Shown here one piece after another: positions 6,921 to 14,754 of a stretch of 40,171 nt of DNA. The notes below the pieces were generated by a model that made no database searches, was not told the DNA's origin, and saw nothing but the letters and a program-made list of their open reading frames with translations. The first letter of the stretch is position 1; each line of letters opens with the position of its first letter. The translations under genes and the position numbers were made by a program. This DNA is from an uncultured Bacilli bacterium (GTDB lineage Bacteria > Bacillota_I > Bacilli_A > RF39 > UBA660), in NCBI GenBank assembly GCA_934086145.1, contig CAKOHV010000018.1:1-40171 (forward strand), read 5' to 3'.

Positions 6921-8210
6921 ATGATAGATATTAAATTAATAAGAGAAAATAGAGACTTAGTTAAAGAAAACATTAAGAAAAAATTTCAAGATGAAAAATT
7001 ACCATTAGTTGACGAAGTATATGAAATGGACAAAAAAGTTCGTGAAGTACAAACTAAAGCTGATGGCCTAAAAGCTCAAAAAAATAAGATGAGTGGCGAA
7101 ATTGGTAAACTAATGAAAGATAAAAAAATTGACGAAGCTAATAAAATCAAAGATGAAATAGCCTTAATGGCTCAAGATATTGCTTCATTAGAAGAAGAAC
7201 AAGAAAAACTAACTAGTGAAATAAAAGAACGTATGATGGTTATTCCAAATATTATGGATCCATCAGTTCCAATTGGTAAAGATGATTCTGAAAATGTGGA
7301 AGTACAAAAATTTGGTGAACCATTTGTTCCAAGTTATGAAATTCCTCATCATGCTGATATTATTGCTAGTGTTAACGGAATGGATAAGGAAGCTGCCGGC
7401 CGTACTAGTGGGGAAGGCTTCTACTATTTATTAGGTGATATTGCGCGCTTACATGAAGCAATGCTTGCTTGTGCTCGTGATTTCATGATTGATGCTGGTT
7501 TTACCTATGCTATTCCTCCATTTATGATTCATAGTGATGTTGTAACTGGTGTTATGTCATTCCCTGAAATGGAAGCAATGATGTATAAAATAGAGGGGGA
7601 GGACTTATATTTAATTGGTACTTCTGAACATAGTATGATTGGTAAATTTAAAGACCAAATCATCAAAAAAGAGTCATTACCAATTAATATGACTTCATAT
7701 TCTCCATGTTTCCGTAAAGAAGGCGGTTCTCACGGCCTAGAAGAACGTGGCTTATACCGTGTTCATCAATTTGAAAAACAAGAAATGATTGTTATTTGTG
7801 AACCAGAAGACTCAATGGAATGGTATGAAAAAATGTGGCAACTAACGGTTAAATTATTCCGTAGTTGGGATATTCCCGTTCGTCAATTGGAATGCTGTAG
7901 TGGGGACTTAGCTGATTTGAAAGTTAAATCATGTGATATCGAAGCTTGGAGTCCTCGTCAAAAAAGTTATTTTGAAGTTGGTAGTTGCTCAACTTTAGGT
8001 GATGCTCAAGCTCGTCGTTTAGGCATTCGTACTAAGGGTGAAAAAGGAACATATTACTTACATACTTTAAATAATACTGTTGTTGCTACTCCAAGAGGCT
8101 TAATTGCTTTAATTGAAAATAACTATCAAGAAGATGGTTCAATCAAAATACCAAAAGTTTTACAACCATATATGGGTGGTAAAGAAGTTATTAGACCTAA
8201 AAATAAATAA
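6921..8210 (+). CDS. serS: seryl-tRNA synthetase
   Basis: A 429-residue class II synthetase of normal length. The N-terminal helical hairpin that grips the long variable arm of tRNA-Ser spans about residues 28-100 (charged coiled coil). The catalytic core contains TSEHSMIGKF, motif 2 (SPCFRKEGGSHGLEERGLYR) and motif 3 (NNTVVATPRGLIALIEN), with the typical ending IPKVLQPYMGGKE. It has an AGAGGTCAT-type binding site and is the last gene of the T-box operon, closed by a terminator at 8221. The likely serine specifier of the leader fits this gene best. Confidence 0.97.
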   Translation: MIDIKLIRENRDLVKENIKKKFQDEKLPLVDEVYEMDKKVREVQTKADGLKAQKNKMSGEIGKLMKDKKIDEANKIKDEIALMAQDIASLEEEQEKLTSEIKERMMVIPNIMDPSVPIGKDDSENVEVQKFGEPFVPSYEIPHHADIIASVNGMDKEAAGRTSGEGFYYLLGDIARLHEAMLACARDFMIDAGFTYAIPPFMIHSDVVTGVMSFPEMEAMMYKIEGEDLYLIGTSEHSMIGKFKDQIIKKESLPINMTSYSPCFRKEGGSHGLEERGLYRVHQFEKQEMIVICEPEDSMEWYEKMWQLTVKLFRSWDIPVRQLECCSGDLADLKVKSCDIEAWSPRQKSYFEVGSCSTLGDAQARRLGIRTKGEKGTYYLHTLNNTVVATPRGLIALIENNYQEDGSIKIPKVLQPYMGGKEVIRPKNK

Positions 8211-8220
8211 TTGAATGATA

Positions 8221-8258
8221 AATGGTACTGAATAATTTCCCAGTACCATTTTAATTTT
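8221..8258 (+). terminator. rho-independent terminator of the proS-serS operon
   Basis: A perfect 10-bp stem AATGGTACTG/CAGTACCATT (8221-8230, 8241-8250) with a 10-base loop and a T-rich tail. Confidence 0.85.
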
Positions 8259-8299
8259 ATGTATAACATTATCTTTATCTATTAGCTTAGGGACTTTAT

Positions 8300-8328
8300 T
8301 TGATAACTTAAATACTTTATGATATAGT
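8300..8328 (+). promoter_or_regulatory. promoter of the gene at 8360
   Basis: TTGATA (8300-8305), a 17-base spacer, TATAGT (8323-8328), with TG one base upstream of the -10. Confidence 0.7.
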
Positions 8329-8359
8329 ACCTATTGTTAAAAGTTAGAAGAGGATTTAT

Positions 8360-9145
8360 ATGACACTATCAGGTTTAATACCAGTAAACTTAAAAAAATT
8401 TAATAATGATGTAATTGCGCAAGCTGTTACTTATCTAAATGATAACAATAAAAATTTTCAAGTTACTTTAATGAGTGGCCCAATTGAAGGCAATCCCCAA
8501 ATTGGTTTTGAAACAGCATTAGATTTTAAAATTCAATTTCTTCAAGATAAAGAATATACAGCTTATGCTAATATCTGCTTAAATGTTGGAGAGTACCATG
8601 AAGAAGATTATAAAACAGGTGGTCGCAATGACAATACTAGAAAATTTAACGAAATTTTAAAAGAAGTAAACGCCGACGCTGTTTTGACTATTTCGCTTTC
8701 ACCAATCGATGATATTTATTATTTATTATACCTAAACTTTTTTCAAGCTATGCTAATAACTTTAAAAAGTGTTGGTAAATCAGTTGAATATTTTTATCGT
8801 GATGATTATGGAATGAAAGATTTTAAATACAATAATGTCGAATATTTAGACAAATTAAAAGGAATGTACATCAATAGCCGTAAAAAGGATTTTAAAGAAT
8901 TATCACCAAAGAAACAAGCCCGTGCCGAAATATTCCAGTGTGAATACACTACGTATGATAATTTACTAACGGAATATTACCATTGTGATCGTCATACTTC
9001 TACATGGACTAAAGAAGAAGACATAACTTCCAAATCTCAAGAAATGACCGAGAAATTAAATCTTAAATCACTGATTAGTTACTTTATTATTTTGTTTATT
9101 ATAGTTATCATTTTGATACTTGTGATTGCCCAAATAACCAAATAA
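8360..9145 (+). CDS. unrecognised protein with C-terminal membrane anchor
   Basis: A 261-residue protein without recognisable family membership. The N-terminal 230 residues look like a folded alpha/beta domain (GNPQIGFETALDFKIQFL.., VNADAVLTISLSPIDDIYYLL..), without a signal peptide. A highly hydrophobic helix occupies about residues 237-258, just before the end, so it appears tail-anchored with the domain in the cytoplasm. It is monocistronic, with its own promoter and an AGAGGA binding site. The arrangement resembles the 459-residue protein at 3354, but the sequences are not obviously related. Confidence 0.72.
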   Translation: MTLSGLIPVNLKKFNNDVIAQAVTYLNDNNKNFQVTLMSGPIEGNPQIGFETALDFKIQFLQDKEYTAYANICLNVGEYHEEDYKTGGRNDNTRKFNEILKEVNADAVLTISLSPIDDIYYLLYLNFFQAMLITLKSVGKSVEYFYRDDYGMKDFKYNNVEYLDKLKGMYINSRKKDFKELSPKKQARAEIFQCEYTTYDNLLTEYYHCDRHTSTWTKEEDITSKSQEMTEKLNLKSLISYFIILFIIVIILILVIAQITK

Positions 9146-9528
9146 TTTTAAAAATTTAATCCCAATTAAGAGTAGTAAGATTATTAAACTAAATTTCTTC
9201 TTGAAAATTAATTAATAAAAAATACAATAAGCAAAGGATATTCTTTCTATAGAATACAAACCACAATAATTAAATCGCCTTTTTACTTATATTTATTTAA
9301 TCTATGAAATTTCTTCCTTGGCAAATAAGTTCAAATCATCAATATTTTCCCAAAGGAAGTTTTTGTTATAAAAAGCAAAATGAAAAAATCCAACATAAAA
9401 TAAAGGTAGAACATAAAAAAATTATTTATTTTTCAACAAAACTTAGAAAATTAGTTGCTTTTATTCAAAATAAAAGGAACTTAATCAATTATATGTTATA
9501 ATGATAATTAAGATAGGGTGAAGTATTT
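9146..9528 (+). other. intergenic region without a convincing gene
   Basis: About 380 A+T-rich bases. No clear terminator follows the upstream gene. A plus-strand frame at 9304 lacks a binding site and domain-like sequence. A minus-strand fragment (9302-9420) reads like the end of a protein but has no start. The only functional signal I trust is the extended -10 promoter at 9494. Confidence 0.5.
9494..9502 (+). promoter_or_regulatory. extended -10 promoter (TGTTATAAT)
   Basis: A perfect TATAAT at 9497-9502 with TGn extension, 26 bases before the ATG of the zinc-ribbon gene. No good -35 is visible. Confidence 0.6.
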
Positions 9529-10320
9529 ATGAATAATTGTCCAAATTGTGGTTCTAAGGTGAACCAAGGCGAAGCTTTTTGTAGAGTGTGTGGTACAAGA
9601 GTAGCTTTGCCGCAAAATAATATTGCAAACAACACACAACCAGCGCCACCAACCAATAATCAAGCTGTCAACATTCAACAAGCGGGAGAGGTTCAGGCAG
9701 CACCAAACTTTCAACAGCCAGCAAATAATATGCCATCTCAAAACTATACGCTTGATGATGCTGTTTTTATCGATTCTTACATTGGTAAAAATGCCGCTGG
9801 GTTGAAAGAAGGCTTTTCTTTATTGACATTTTTCTTCGGTTTATTCTACGTCTTGTATAGAAAAATGTGGCTATTAGGTTTTATTTGGTTTACTGTTAAT
9901 ATATCTGCTAATTTGTTTTTATCATCTCTAGCCCCAGTAATTAAGTTTTTAGCCAATATTATTATTGCTTTTCGCTTTAAATTTCTATATTTAAAGCATG
10001 TTAAAGAGCAAGTTAATAAAATAAAAGCCGAAAATCCCGATAAAACAACGGAACAATTAATGCTAATATGTAATCAAAAAGGCGGAACAACCATAATGCC
10101 AGTAGTTATAATTACATTGCTTTATTTTTTCCTTGGTTTTGTTATTGCATCCGGCGAAGATACGGGAGATAGTCAGTATAGTTACAATAATTTATCAACC
10201 AACATTACAACTAAAACAGTTTATCTTGCCAAGAGTGATACAAATAATAACCCAAACCAAACCATTTTTATAGAGCATAATATAGTTACTAATTCATTAA
10301 AATTTAATTATGATGACTAA
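9529..10320 (+). CDS. zinc-ribbon DUF2628-like membrane protein
   Basis: A 263-residue protein. It starts with a zinc ribbon (CPNC at C4/C7 and CRVC at C18/C21), followed by a Pro/Asn/Gln-rich linker (about residues 28-75). A DUF2628-like region comes next: DSYIGKNAAGLKEGFSLLTF, then hydrophobic segments around 100-150 and a helix around 185-205. A polar Ser/Thr/Asn tail follows. Function unknown; such proteins are common in Firmicutes, where the ribbon is thought to mediate contacts in the cytoplasm. Its end overlaps the PrsW-like gene by 11 bases, so the two are translationally coupled and probably work together. Confidence 0.78.
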   Translation: MNNCPNCGSKVNQGEAFCRVCGTRVALPQNNIANNTQPAPPTNNQAVNIQQAGEVQAAPNFQQPANNMPSQNYTLDDAVFIDSYIGKNAAGLKEGFSLLTFFFGLFYVLYRKMWLLGFIWFTVNISANLFLSSLAPVIKFLANIIIAFRFKFLYLKHVKEQVNKIKAENPDKTTEQLMLICNQKGGTTIMPVVIITLLYFFLGFVIASGEDTGDSQYSYNNLSTNITTKTVYLAKSDTNNNPNQTIFIEHNIVTNSLKFNYDD

Positions 10321-11098
10321 TGAACTAATTCTTTTTGTCGTTTCTGTTCTACCTGTTTTCCTTATTGGAATGTTCGTTTATAAAAAGGATAGACAAAAAG
10401 AACCTACAAAATTATTAATAAAATTGTTTTTAGGAGGTATAGGTTCTTGCTTTCTCGTATTAATTGTTAGTTTGTTTCTTGACCTTATATTTCCAATTTT
10501 TTCAGCCGATGAAACCGACTTAAATCTTGTCGAATTGTTTATCCAAGTTTTTATAGGTGTTGCTTTGGTTGAAGAATTTTGTAAGTGGATTATCGCTTAT
10601 AAGATTTCTTATAATGATAAGGATTTTGATGAATTTTATGATTCAATTTTATATTGTGTATTTGTAGCTTTAGGTTTTGCTTGCTTCGAAAATTTATTAT
10701 ATGTTTATGAAAATGGTATAGGAACGGGACTTCTTAGAGCCGTTTTAGCTGTTCCAGGCCATGCTTGTGATGGAGTTCTTATGGGATATTATCTAGGATT
10801 ATCCAAATTAGGTAGTTTAAATAATCGAAAAGATATAAAAATTAAAAATCTTATCTTGAGTATCCTAGTACCAACTATCGCTCATGGAGTATATGATTAT
10901 TGTTTATTTACTCAAGAAGAAATATTCATTGTATTATTTTTCATATTTGTAATTTGTATGTATATATACGTATTAAAAAGAATTAAAAAAATATCTTCAA
11001 TTAATAGAAAAATGAAATATAAAGATAATTATTGTCCCAATTGTGGTCACGTAGTAGAAAGCAATTTTTGTCCTATATGTGGTAGAAAAAATGAATAA
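10310..11098 (+). CDS. PrsW-family intramembrane protease with C-terminal zinc ribbon
   Basis: A 262-residue polytopic membrane protein. The PrsW signature residues are present: E88-E89-x-x-K92 (LVEEFCKW), the GFACFEN box (E127), PGHACDG (H151, D154) and a late AHGVYD histidine near residue 195. PrsW proteases cut anti-sigma factors or other membrane proteins within the bilayer; here no target is visible. The last 22 residues form a zinc ribbon (CPNC..CPIC) not part of the core family, matching in style the ribbon of the upstream gene. It overlaps that gene by 11 bases and ends before a terminator. Confidence 0.87.
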   Translation: MMTNELILFVVSVLPVFLIGMFVYKKDRQKEPTKLLIKLFLGGIGSCFLVLIVSLFLDLIFPIFSADETDLNLVELFIQVFIGVALVEEFCKWIIAYKISYNDKDFDEFYDSILYCVFVALGFACFENLLYVYENGIGTGLLRAVLAVPGHACDGVLMGYYLGLSKLGSLNNRKDIKIKNLILSILVPTIAHGVYDYCLFTQEEIFIVLFFIFVICMYIYVLKRIKKISSINRKMKYKDNYCPNCGHVVESNFCPICGRKNE

Positions 11099-11099
11099 C

Positions 11100-11130
11100 A
11101 AAGATTCGGCCCCTTTACAACCGAGTCTTT
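11100..11130 (+). terminator. rho-independent terminator after the PrsW-like gene
   Basis: The stem AAAGATTCGG/CCGAGTCTTT (one G-T pair) with an 11-base loop runs into a short T tract. Confidence 0.8.
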
Positions 11131-11321
11131 TGCTTTGTATCATAAATGGTGTATAAAAACTTTGATATCTTGCCAAATCAAAGATTAATAAAATTATTGA
11201 CTTCTGATTATACTAAATAAAAAATATCGTAAATCATTTTAAACACTGAAATAAAAGATGATTTTTTCTTACATAAAGTACGAAAATCGTGAAAATAATC
11301 CTTTAATTTTTTACTAAAAAT
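11131..11321 (+). other. intergenic region with a terminator-like hairpin
   Basis: No coding frame is seen. A weak promoter-like TATACT lies at 11209, and a hairpin AAATCATTTTA/TAAAAGATGATTT (11231-11264, one bulged G) with a T run follows. A short untranslated transcript is possible but unsupported. Confidence 0.35.
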
Positions 11322-11347
11322 AAAAAAGGTTTAAAAACCTTTTTTTT
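11322..11347 (+). terminator. hairpin with poly-T upstream of the Pro-rich gene
   Basis: A 10-bp stem of AAAAAAGGTT pairs with AACCTTTTTT around a TAAA loop, with extra T after it. Because of the A and T runs it could act in both directions. Confidence 0.65.
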
Positions 11348-11348
11348 A

Positions 11349-11357
11349 TGTTATAAT
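11349..11357 (+). promoter_or_regulatory. extended -10 promoter (TGTTATAAT)
   Basis: A perfect TATAAT at 11352-11357 with TGn extension, directly after the hairpin and 40 bases before the Pro-rich gene. Confidence 0.6.
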
Positions 11358-11397
11358 AATATAGAATAGTAAAAATAGAGATAAGGATGTGATTCCC

Positions 11398-14112
11398 ATG
11401 GGAATACTAGATATGTTTAAAAAGAAAGAAAACAAGGAGACTGCTACTAATAATACACCAGTTCCCCCACAACAAAATGTAGAAGTAACACCAGTTGCTC
11501 CGCCACAACCACCTGTAGTAAATCAAGAAAGCCAAGGAAATTTAGGCTCTCCAGTGCCAGCAATTGCTCCTGATGTACCAGCAGTTCCAGAAGTACAACC
11601 AATTACAAATGGTCAAAATCCCCAACCTGTAATGACACCTGAATTAAATGTAGTTACCTCTGTAAACACTCCTGCTCCAATGACACCAATGATGCCTCAA
11701 GAGCCAGCAACATCAAATATCCAAGTTGGTATAAGTACAACTAATATGTTGGAAAATAATCCTTTTATGGAATCACAAACAGCTCCAGCTTTTAATCAAG
11801 TTCCTCAAGCTCCAGTTGAAGCTCAAGTCCCTAACTTTGATAATATTTTTAATGCTACGCCAGCTGATTTGATTCAGCAACCAGCCCCAACTCCAATTGA
11901 TAATTCTAATATGGTTGCGCCAACACCAGTCGTTCATGAACCATTTCCAGCTCAAACAATCAATGAAAGTGGGACTATTGCGCCTGTAATTGATCCTTCT
12001 TTGAAAACAGAAGAAAGCTCAAGTATTGATTTTGAACGCCAAAATGCTACTGATATTATTCCAGCTGTTGAGGATACTGCTGCTTTAATCGATAATCCTA
12101 AACCAATTGTTGAACAACAAATTGCTTTGAATGTTAATCCAGAAGAGATTTTTGTTGGAGGTTCTACTAAAGATGATGAAATAACAAATATTGTAGGGAA
12201 CACAATTATGGAAGAAGAACAAGAAATGCCAACTATGGCTCCAAAACAATTTAATGAAAATATTGTACCATCTTCAGCTGAACCAATTACTATTAATGCT
12301 ACACCAGTGCAACCAACAACGATAAATCCTGAACCTGTAATCCCAATTATGAATAACATGAATGTTGAATCAAGTCCCTTGAACGAGGCTTCACCAATTG
12401 TACCACCAGTTATTCAACCAAATTCTGAGATGGTTCCTGATTTACCAGCTTTCGCTAATGGAACACCTGCAACTCCAGTTATTCAACCAACTCCAGAAAT
12501 GCCTATACTTAACCAAAATATTCCCGAACCAGTTAACCCTGTTATTTCGGAAGCTCCAAATGCCTTCGAATCACAAGGTATTTCAAACGTTGCTCCTGAA
12601 ATGTCAGCAGTTGATAATGCAATATCAAATGATGCTATGCCAAGCTTAGCCTCAGGTTCTGAACTAGTAACTCCAACACTTCCTCAAAATCCAGTAGTTG
12701 CTGAAACTCCAAACATTGCTAACGTAATAGTTGAAGAAGTTCCTCCAACCTCAGAAGCTGTTGCGGTTCCTGAAAATACTATAGAACCAGTTAATCATGT
12801 GGCTCCAGTAGTTCCGAATGTTGCTCAAGAGACCCCAGTAGCAGAGGCTGTCCCTGAAATGCCAGCAGTTACTCCGATAGCAGAAAGCACTCCTGAAGCA
12901 CCAGCTGTAGCTCCAGTAGCTTCAGAAGTGCCAGTAGTTGATAATGCAATACCAAATGATGCTATGCCAAGCTTAGCTCCAGGTTCTGAACTAGTAACTC
13001 CAACACTTCCTCAAAATCCAGTAGTTGCTGAAGCTCCAAGCGTTGCTAACGTAAACGTAGAAGTTGTTGCGGTTCCTGAGAATACTCCAGAACAAGTTAT
13101 TCCTGTTGCTAAAGCAGCACCAACCACAGATGAGGGAACTAATACAAATGAAACAGTTGCACCTCCAGTACTTCCTGTATCTGTAGAAAACACAACAGAG
13201 GTTAAAGAGCCCCCAGTAGCAGAAGCTGTTCCTGAAATGCCAGCAGTTACTCCAGTAGCAGAAAGTGTTCCTGCAACACCTACTGTAGCTCCAGTAGTTC
13301 CAGAAGTGCCAGCAGTTGATAATGCAACACTTAATGATACTACGCCAAGCTTAGCTCCAGGTTCTGAACTAGTAACTCCAACACTTCCTCAAAATCCAGT
13401 TGTAACTGAAACTCCAAGTGTTGCCAATGTAAACGTAGAAGTTCCTACAACTCCAGAAGTTGTTGCAGCTTCTGAAAATACTCCAGAACCAGCTAGCCCT
13501 GTTCCTTCACCAACTCCGATTGTTACCGAACCAGCAGTTGCTCAAAACGCTGCTCCTGAAATGTCAGCAGTTAACCCAGTAGCTGAAACTGCTCCTGAGA
13601 TGCCCACAGTTGCTCCAGTAACGCCTGAAATGCCAACTGCTACTTCAGTATCTCCAACGAATGAACCAGTCGAACCAGCTATTCAACCTGTTTCTAATCC
13701 CCAACAAGCTAATGAAGGAATTGCTGTTCTTCCAGCTTTAGAACCAATAAAACCGGTAGTTGATGCTATACCAACTATTACTGAAGCAACACCAGCTCCG
13801 CAAATTGAAACACCAATCGAGGTGCTACCAATTGATGATGAAATACAACAAATTGTTGAAGTAGATAATAATGATTCTATCGTAAATCAAAGTGCAACAC
13901 CAGTTGAAGTAACTGTAAACAATACAACTCCAACATCTTTCCAACAATCAACTAGTTTTGAGACAAATCAATTTAATCAACCAATAGATCCAAGCCTTGT
14001 TCCATTATCAACTGATGAAGAACCTCATAAAACAAAATTTTGTGATAATTGTGGAATGATGATAACTGATGATTCAACATTATGCCCAAGTTGTGGTGCT
14101 GCTATAATTTAA
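11398..14112 (+). CDS. long Pro/Ala/Val-rich repetitive protein with C-terminal zinc ribbon
   Basis: A 904-residue protein of unknown function. It begins MGILDMFKKKENKE, a short amphipathic basic start, and has no signal peptide. Almost all of the rest is low-complexity Pro, Ala, Val, Thr, Glu and Asn sequence with PxxP-like spacing, probably extended and disordered. Three long repeats contain PSLAPGSELVTPTLPQNP. The last 25 residues form a zinc ribbon (CDNC..CPSC). Lack of a signal peptide and a reduced-cysteine ribbon suggest a cytoplasmic protein, despite a surface-like composition. The start is placed at the ATG at 11398, ten bases after AAGGA; a GTG nine bases earlier overlaps that site. 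It has its own promoter and terminator. Confidence 0.78.
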   Translation: MGILDMFKKKENKETATNNTPVPPQQNVEVTPVAPPQPPVVNQESQGNLGSPVPAIAPDVPAVPEVQPITNGQNPQPVMTPELNVVTSVNTPAPMTPMMPQEPATSNIQVGISTTNMLENNPFMESQTAPAFNQVPQAPVEAQVPNFDNIFNATPADLIQQPAPTPIDNSNMVAPTPVVHEPFPAQTINESGTIAPVIDPSLKTEESSSIDFERQNATDIIPAVEDTAALIDNPKPIVEQQIALNVNPEEIFVGGSTKDDEITNIVGNTIMEEEQEMPTMAPKQFNENIVPSSAEPITINATPVQPTTINPEPVIPIMNNMNVESSPLNEASPIVPPVIQPNSEMVPDLPAFANGTPATPVIQPTPEMPILNQNIPEPVNPVISEAPNAFESQGISNVAPEMSAVDNAISNDAMPSLASGSELVTPTLPQNPVVAETPNIANVIVEEVPPTSEAVAVPENTIEPVNHVAPVVPNVAQETPVAEAVPEMPAVTPIAESTPEAPAVAPVASEVPVVDNAIPNDAMPSLAPGSELVTPTLPQNPVVAEAPSVANVNVEVVAVPENTPEQVIPVAKAAPTTDEGTNTNETVAPPVLPVSVENTTEVKEPPVAEAVPEMPAVTPVAESVPATPTVAPVVPEVPAVDNATLNDTTPSLAPGSELVTPTLPQNPVVTETPSVANVNVEVPTTPEVVAASENTPEPASPVPSPTPIVTEPAVAQNAAPEMSAVNPVAETAPEMPTVAPVTPEMPTATSVSPTNEPVEPAIQPVSNPQQANEGIAVLPALEPIKPVVDAIPTITEATPAPQIETPIEVLPIDDEIQQIVEVDNNDSIVNQSATPVEVTVNNTTPTSFQQSTSFETNQFNQPIDPSLVPLSTDEEPHKTKFCDNCGMMITDDSTLCPSCGAAII
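12610..13417 (+). repeat. three long near-identical direct repeats inside the Pro-rich gene
   Basis: Copies start at 12610, 12937 and 13315. Each begins GTTGATAATGCA and contains the block encoding PSLAxGSELVTPTLPQNPVV over about 103 bases. Spacing is 327 and 378 bases, both multiples of three, so gain or loss of units keeps the frame. The longer units also share PEMPAVTPxAES segments. Confidence 0.85.
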
Positions 14113-14119
14113 AATTCTC

Positions 14120-14147
14120 AAAGTTCTCTTAGAAAAGAGAACTTTTT
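14120..14147 (+). terminator. rho-independent terminator after the Pro-rich gene
   Basis: A perfect 11-bp stem AAAGTTCTCTT/AAGAGAACTTT with the 4-base loop AGAA and a T tail. Confidence 0.9.
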
Positions 14148-14170
14148 TCATATTTATTTTTTTAAAACTC

Positions 14171-14179
14171 TGTTATAAT
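14171..14179 (+). promoter_or_regulatory. extended -10 promoter (TGTTATAAT)
   Basis: A perfect TATAAT at 14174-14179 with TGn extension, 17 bases before the dCMP deaminase ATG. Confidence 0.6.
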
Positions 14180-14196
14180 AAAAGTGGTGGTAAAAG

Positions 14197-14685
14197 ATGG
14201 AAAGAAGAGACAAAATAAACTATTACTTAGATATTGCTGAAACGGTTATTGAACGTGGCACATGCATTCGTCGCAATTTTGGTGCTATCATCGTTAAAAA
14301 TGATGAAATAATTTCTACAGGTTATGTTGGCGCTCCACGTGGTCGTAAGAATTGTTGTGATTTAAATTTCTGCATGCGTGAGAAATTAAAAGTTCCTCGT
14401 GGTGAGAGATATGAACTATGTCGTAGTATTCATGCTGAACAAAACGCTATCATCAGTGCTTCGCGAGCTAGTATGATTGAATCAACACTATTCCTAGTTG
14501 GTAAAAATTATAATGACGGAACATATGTTGAGAAATCAAATCCATGTGCTTTATGTAAGCGCATGATCATCAATGCAGGAATCAAGGACCTCTATATTCG
14601 AGATAGCAAAGATGAATATCGTCACGTTGATGTTAATGACTATATTATTAATGATGAATCATTAGAAGATACAAAGGGTTACTAA
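14197..14685 (+). CDS. comEB: deoxycytidylate (dCMP) deaminase, ComEB type
   Basis: A 162-residue cytosolic zinc enzyme converting dCMP to dUMP, which feeds thymidylate synthesis. The zinc and catalytic motif is complete: H79-A-E81 in SIHAEQNAI and C117/C120 in PCALCKRMI. Upstream motifs typical of dCMP deaminases are also present: GTCIRRNFGAIIV, STGYVGAPRG and NCCDLNFC, the latter possibly binding a second zinc. Length fits the ComEB family. It is monocistronic, with an extended -10 promoter 17 bases upstream and a GGTGG-like binding site. Confidence 0.93.
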   Translation: MERRDKINYYLDIAETVIERGTCIRRNFGAIIVKNDEIISTGYVGAPRGRKNCCDLNFCMREKLKVPRGERYELCRSIHAEQNAIISASRASMIESTLFLVGKNYNDGTYVEKSNPCALCKRMIINAGIKDLYIRDSKDEYRHVDVNDYIINDESLEDTKGY

Positions 14686-14697
14686 ACCTTTTTTTTA

Positions 14698-14726
14698 TTG
14701 AAAAGAAGTTAGTGGTATTGTATAAT
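14698..14726 (+). promoter_or_regulatory. promoter of the pilin-like surface protein
   Basis: TTGAAA (14698-14703), a 17-base spacer and a perfect TATAAT (14721-14726), 28 bases before the ATG. Confidence 0.75.
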
Positions 14727-14754
14727 GTAAACAGAATATAAAGATGGTGATGAA

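Noticed and set aside
9302..9420. Minus-strand fragment reading like a protein C-terminus (..FLWENIDDLNLFAKEEIS, stop)
   Set aside because: It has no start codon and an in-frame stop about 38 codons upstream; possibly a gene remnant, but too short to support.
9304..9501. 65-codon plus-strand frame
   Set aside because: No ribosome binding site, no recognisable domain, composition typical of A+T-rich noncoding DNA, and it runs into the promoter of the next gene.
11952..12359. 135-codon minus-strand frame inside the Pro-rich gene
   Set aside because: It is the antisense shadow of a repetitive coding sequence and has no start signals.
12610..13417. Regularly spaced repeats considered as a CRISPR array
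   Set aside because: Repeats are about 100 bases with 220-270 bases between them, lie in one continuous reading frame and encode a coherent protein.
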